NCBI GenBank assembly: GCA_964569055.1
Contig: CAZMSZ010000157.1
Coordinates: 1 to 15,736 of the forward strand
Direction: 5' to 3'
DNA: 15,736 nucleotides
Source of the DNA: JAWLGW01 sp964569055
GTDB taxonomy: Bacteria > Planctomycetota > J058
Part shown: in pieces, positions 13,975-15,736 of the stretch
Layout: the number at the start of each line of letters is the position of its first letter
Numbering within the stretch: position 1 is the first letter of the stretch
Translations under genes and position numbers: made by a program
Notes under the pieces: model-generated
What the model was told of the DNA's origin: nothing
Database searches by the model: none
The model's input: the letters and a program-made list of their open reading frames with translations, nothing else

Positions 13975-15636
13975 GTGATCTCCGACGTGGTGTTCGCGAC
14001 CCTGCTCCAGCGCGCCAACCACCCGCTCGTGGCGCGCCTCGGCGAGCTGCAGCACAAGCAGCGCGAGCTGGCCGCGGCCGGACGCACGCTCCCCCTGTTC
14101 GAGGTGGCGCGCGGGCTGGGGCTGCTCTCCCCGCTCGAGGTGCAGCAGATCGCCAACGCGGCTCGCACCCTGCAGGGCGGAGCCCCCGCGCCGAGGCCCG
14201 CCCCCGCGCCGGCGGCCGCGCCGCCCTCCATGCCGAGCCCGCCGAGCGCTGGCGACTGGTCGTGGTCGCCGCCCACGGCGCCCGGCCCGGCCGCGCCTGC
14301 TCCGGCGCCGAGCGCGCCCGCCTGGCCTCCGCAGGGGAGCGCGCCGGCCCCGGGCCCGCCAACCCCGAGCTGGAGCCCGCTCGCGGCGCCCGCGCCGACT
14401 CCGGCGCCCGGCCCGGCCCCGTTCGCGCCGGCGCCGACGGCCCCGCTCGAGCTCGCGCCCGCGCCCGCTGCGCCGGCGCCGGCGTTCGGGTTCGCGCCCG
14501 TGCCCGCAGCGCCGGCGCCGGCGCCGGCGTTCGGGTTCGCGCCCGCGCCCGCAGCGCCGACGCCGACGCCGAAGCCGGAGGCGCCCGCGCCGAGCTCGGG
14601 GCGCCTCGGTCGGACGTCGGACCGGGTGGGGCGCGGCGCGTCGCAACGCCTGAGCGCCGACGCGGGCGGCTCGGCGCGGCTCGGGCGACGCGCGTCGGGC
14701 CGCAAGCCGCAGCAGGGCGGCGGCAAGCAGGTCGCGCTGTTCGCCGGGATCGGCGCCGGCGTGCTGGTCCTGTTGGGGACCGCGTTCGTGGTGAGCCGCT
14801 CGGGCCCCGCCGAGATCGCCACGACCGAGCAGGAGGCGGACGCTCGCCAGGCGGCGTCCCCCGAGCCCGCCGCCGCGGGCGCCCCCGACGAGGAGCCGCC
14901 CACCCCCTCGCCCGAGCCACGCCCCGTCCCCGTCGCCGCGCCCGAGCCCGCCCCCGAGCCGGCCCGCGCCCCCGAGCCCTCGCGCCCGACCCCCGAGCGG
15001 CCGCGCTTCGATCCGCCCCCCGAGCCGCGCGACCCGGCCCCGCTCGAGGAGGAGGACGACGGGCTCCCCAGCACCGCCGAGGCGCTGGCGGCGGCGAGCG
15101 CGGCCGCCGCCGAGGCGGACCGCCGGGCGGACCCGGCCGAGCCGATCCCGACCTTCTCGGGCCGCCCGGACTTCTCCGAGTTCGGGGGCGTGCCCACCTC
15201 GCCGCTCGAGGCGGCCCGCGCGCTGGTGCGGGCCGGCCGCCACGGCGAGGCGATCCCCCAGTTCGAGGCGCACTGCCGCGCCGAGCCGAGCGACGCGCAG
15301 GCGTCCTACGAGTGGGGTCAGGCGCTGGTCGCCACCGGCGACCGCGAAGGCGCGCTGGCGCGGTTCCGCGCCGCGATCGAGCACGCCGAGCGTCACGCCG
15401 ACGCGCACCGCGCCCTGGCCGAGGCGCTGCTCGCCCTCGGCCGCGCGACCGAGGGGCTCCCGCCCGCGCGCCGCGCCGTCGACCTCGCCCCGAGCGAGCC
15501 CGCCTACGTGGTCCTGGCCCGGGTGGCCCTCGCCGCCGGCGAGCGCGACGAGGCGCGCAGCGCCGTCACCGCCGGGATCTCGCTCGCCGGCCGCACCGAG
15601 GCCCTCGCGGCGCTCGAGCGCGAGCTGGGGGAGTAG
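13975..15636 (+). CDS. Pro/Ala-rich single-pass membrane protein with TPR domain
   Basis: A 553-residue protein. Residues about 5-66 form a helical module (GRTLPLFEVARGLGLLSPLEVQQI) similar to the N-terminus of the kinase at 1089. Residues 67-207 are a Pro/Ala-rich low-complexity stretch with an internal duplication. Residues 208-250 are basic and Gly/Arg/Ser-rich. One transmembrane helix spans about 251-274. A second Pro/Glu-rich linker (290-360) leads to TPR-like repeats at about 407-550 (LVRAGRHGEAIPQFEAHCRAEPSDAQASYEWG and following). The N-terminus is probably cytosolic and the TPR part outside, mirroring the kinase. The GTG start has GGAG five bases upstream and lies 13 bases after coaD, so it is probably co-transcribed with it. 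It could be a scaffold or partner of the kinase pathway; no function is established. Confidence 0.85.
   Translation: MISDVVFATLLQRANHPLVARLGELQHKQRELAAAGRTLPLFEVARGLGLLSPLEVQQIANAARTLQGGAPAPRPAPAPAAAPPSMPSPPSAGDWSWSPPTAPGPAAPAPAPSAPAWPPQGSAPAPGPPTPSWSPLAAPAPTPAPGPAPFAPAPTAPLELAPAPAAPAPAFGFAPVPAAPAPAPAFGFAPAPAAPTPTPKPEAPAPSSGRLGRTSDRVGRGASQRLSADAGGSARLGRRASGRKPQQGGGKQVALFAGIGAGVLVLLGTAFVVSRSGPAEIATTEQEADARQAASPEPAAAGAPDEEPPTPSPEPRPVPVAAPEPAPEPARAPEPSRPTPERPRFDPPPEPRDPAPLEEEDDGLPSTAEALAAASAAAAEADRRADPAEPIPTFSGRPDFSEFGGVPTSPLEAARALVRAGRHGEAIPQFEAHCRAEPSDAQASYEWGQALVATGDREGALARFRAAIEHAERHADAHRALAEALLALGRATEGLPPARRAVDLAPSEPAYVVLARVALAAGERDEARSAVTAGISLAGRTEALAALERELGE
14470..14559 (+). repeat. 45 bp in-frame tandem duplication
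   Basis: Bases 14470-14514 and 14515-14559 are identical except for T14501 versus C14546. They encode two copies of a 15-residue unit containing PAFGFAP in the Pro/Ala-rich region of the TPR protein; the single difference changes Val to Ala. The near identity suggests a recent duplication. Confidence 0.9.
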
Positions 15637-15646
15637 GAGACTCATC

Positions 15647-15736
15647 CTCGTGCTCGTGCTCGTGCTCGTGCTCGGCCTCGGCTGACGATTCCACACATTT
15701 CGTGCCCGTGCCCGTGCCCGTGCGCCGTGCTCGCGA
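15647..15736. repeat. CTCGTG and GTGCCC hexamer runs at window end
   Basis: After the TPR gene stop, 15647-15674 is a CTCGTG run. A short AT-richer segment (about 15684-15700) follows, then 15701-15722 is a GTGCCC run. These are the same hexamers that build the inverted repeat at 4565-4729. The array may continue past the window edge. No gene or terminator is visible here. Confidence 0.8.

Overview
The window is about 15.7 kb of very GC-rich chromosomal DNA with GTG and TTG starts, packed gene order and many short start/stop overlaps. The combination of a Ser/Thr kinase with a large TPR-like tail, a BatA-type membrane protein, a small Cys-rich zinc-ribbon-like protein and a Pro/Ala-rich TPR membrane protein suggests a Planctomycetota-like bacterium. 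Myxococcota or a related lineage is the main alternative. Taxonomy is inferred from gene content, not from a marker gene.

Layout. (1) Bases 1-150 hold a tandem array of 40-41 bp hairpin-forming repeats that runs off the left edge. (2) A metallo-beta-lactamase (MBL) fold hydrolase (minus, 157-1002) diverges from a membrane Ser/Thr kinase (plus, 1089-4088), which is followed by a small Cys-rich protein (4104-4523). (3) A 360 bp gap (4524-4883) holds an inverted pair of GTGCCC-type repeats with a possible G-quadruplex. (4) Three overlapping lipoprotein genes follow on the plus strand (4884-7617): one cupredoxin-like in shape, then two related GNA1162/CsgG-like lipoproteins. (5) Facing them, with only 3 bp between the stops, is a minus-strand operon read from 13154 down to 7621: BatA-like protein, der, ruvC, purC and a small lipoprotein. 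From der onward the genes overlap by 4 bp (GTGA or ATGA). (6) An AT-rich imperfect inverted repeat of about 140 bp (13182-13321) separates this operon from coaD (13440-13961) and a TPR membrane protein (13975-15636) on the plus strand. (7) The window ends in CTCGTG and GTGCCC hexamer repeats.

The housekeeping block (der, ruvC, purC, coaD) covers ribosome assembly, Holliday-junction resolution, purine synthesis and CoA synthesis. The rest looks like envelope and signalling functions: a kinase with an extracytoplasmic helical tail, a TPR protein sharing the kinase's N-terminal module, a BatA-like membrane protein and four lipoproteins.

Two initiation modes are visible. Genes inside operons have clear GGAGG-type ribosome sites. 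Three genes that begin a transcript (MBL hydrolase, kinase, coaD) have none and instead show a TAnnnT -10 box 6-7 bases before the start codon, which predicts leaderless mRNAs. I see no tRNA, rRNA, CRISPR array, transposase or phage gene.
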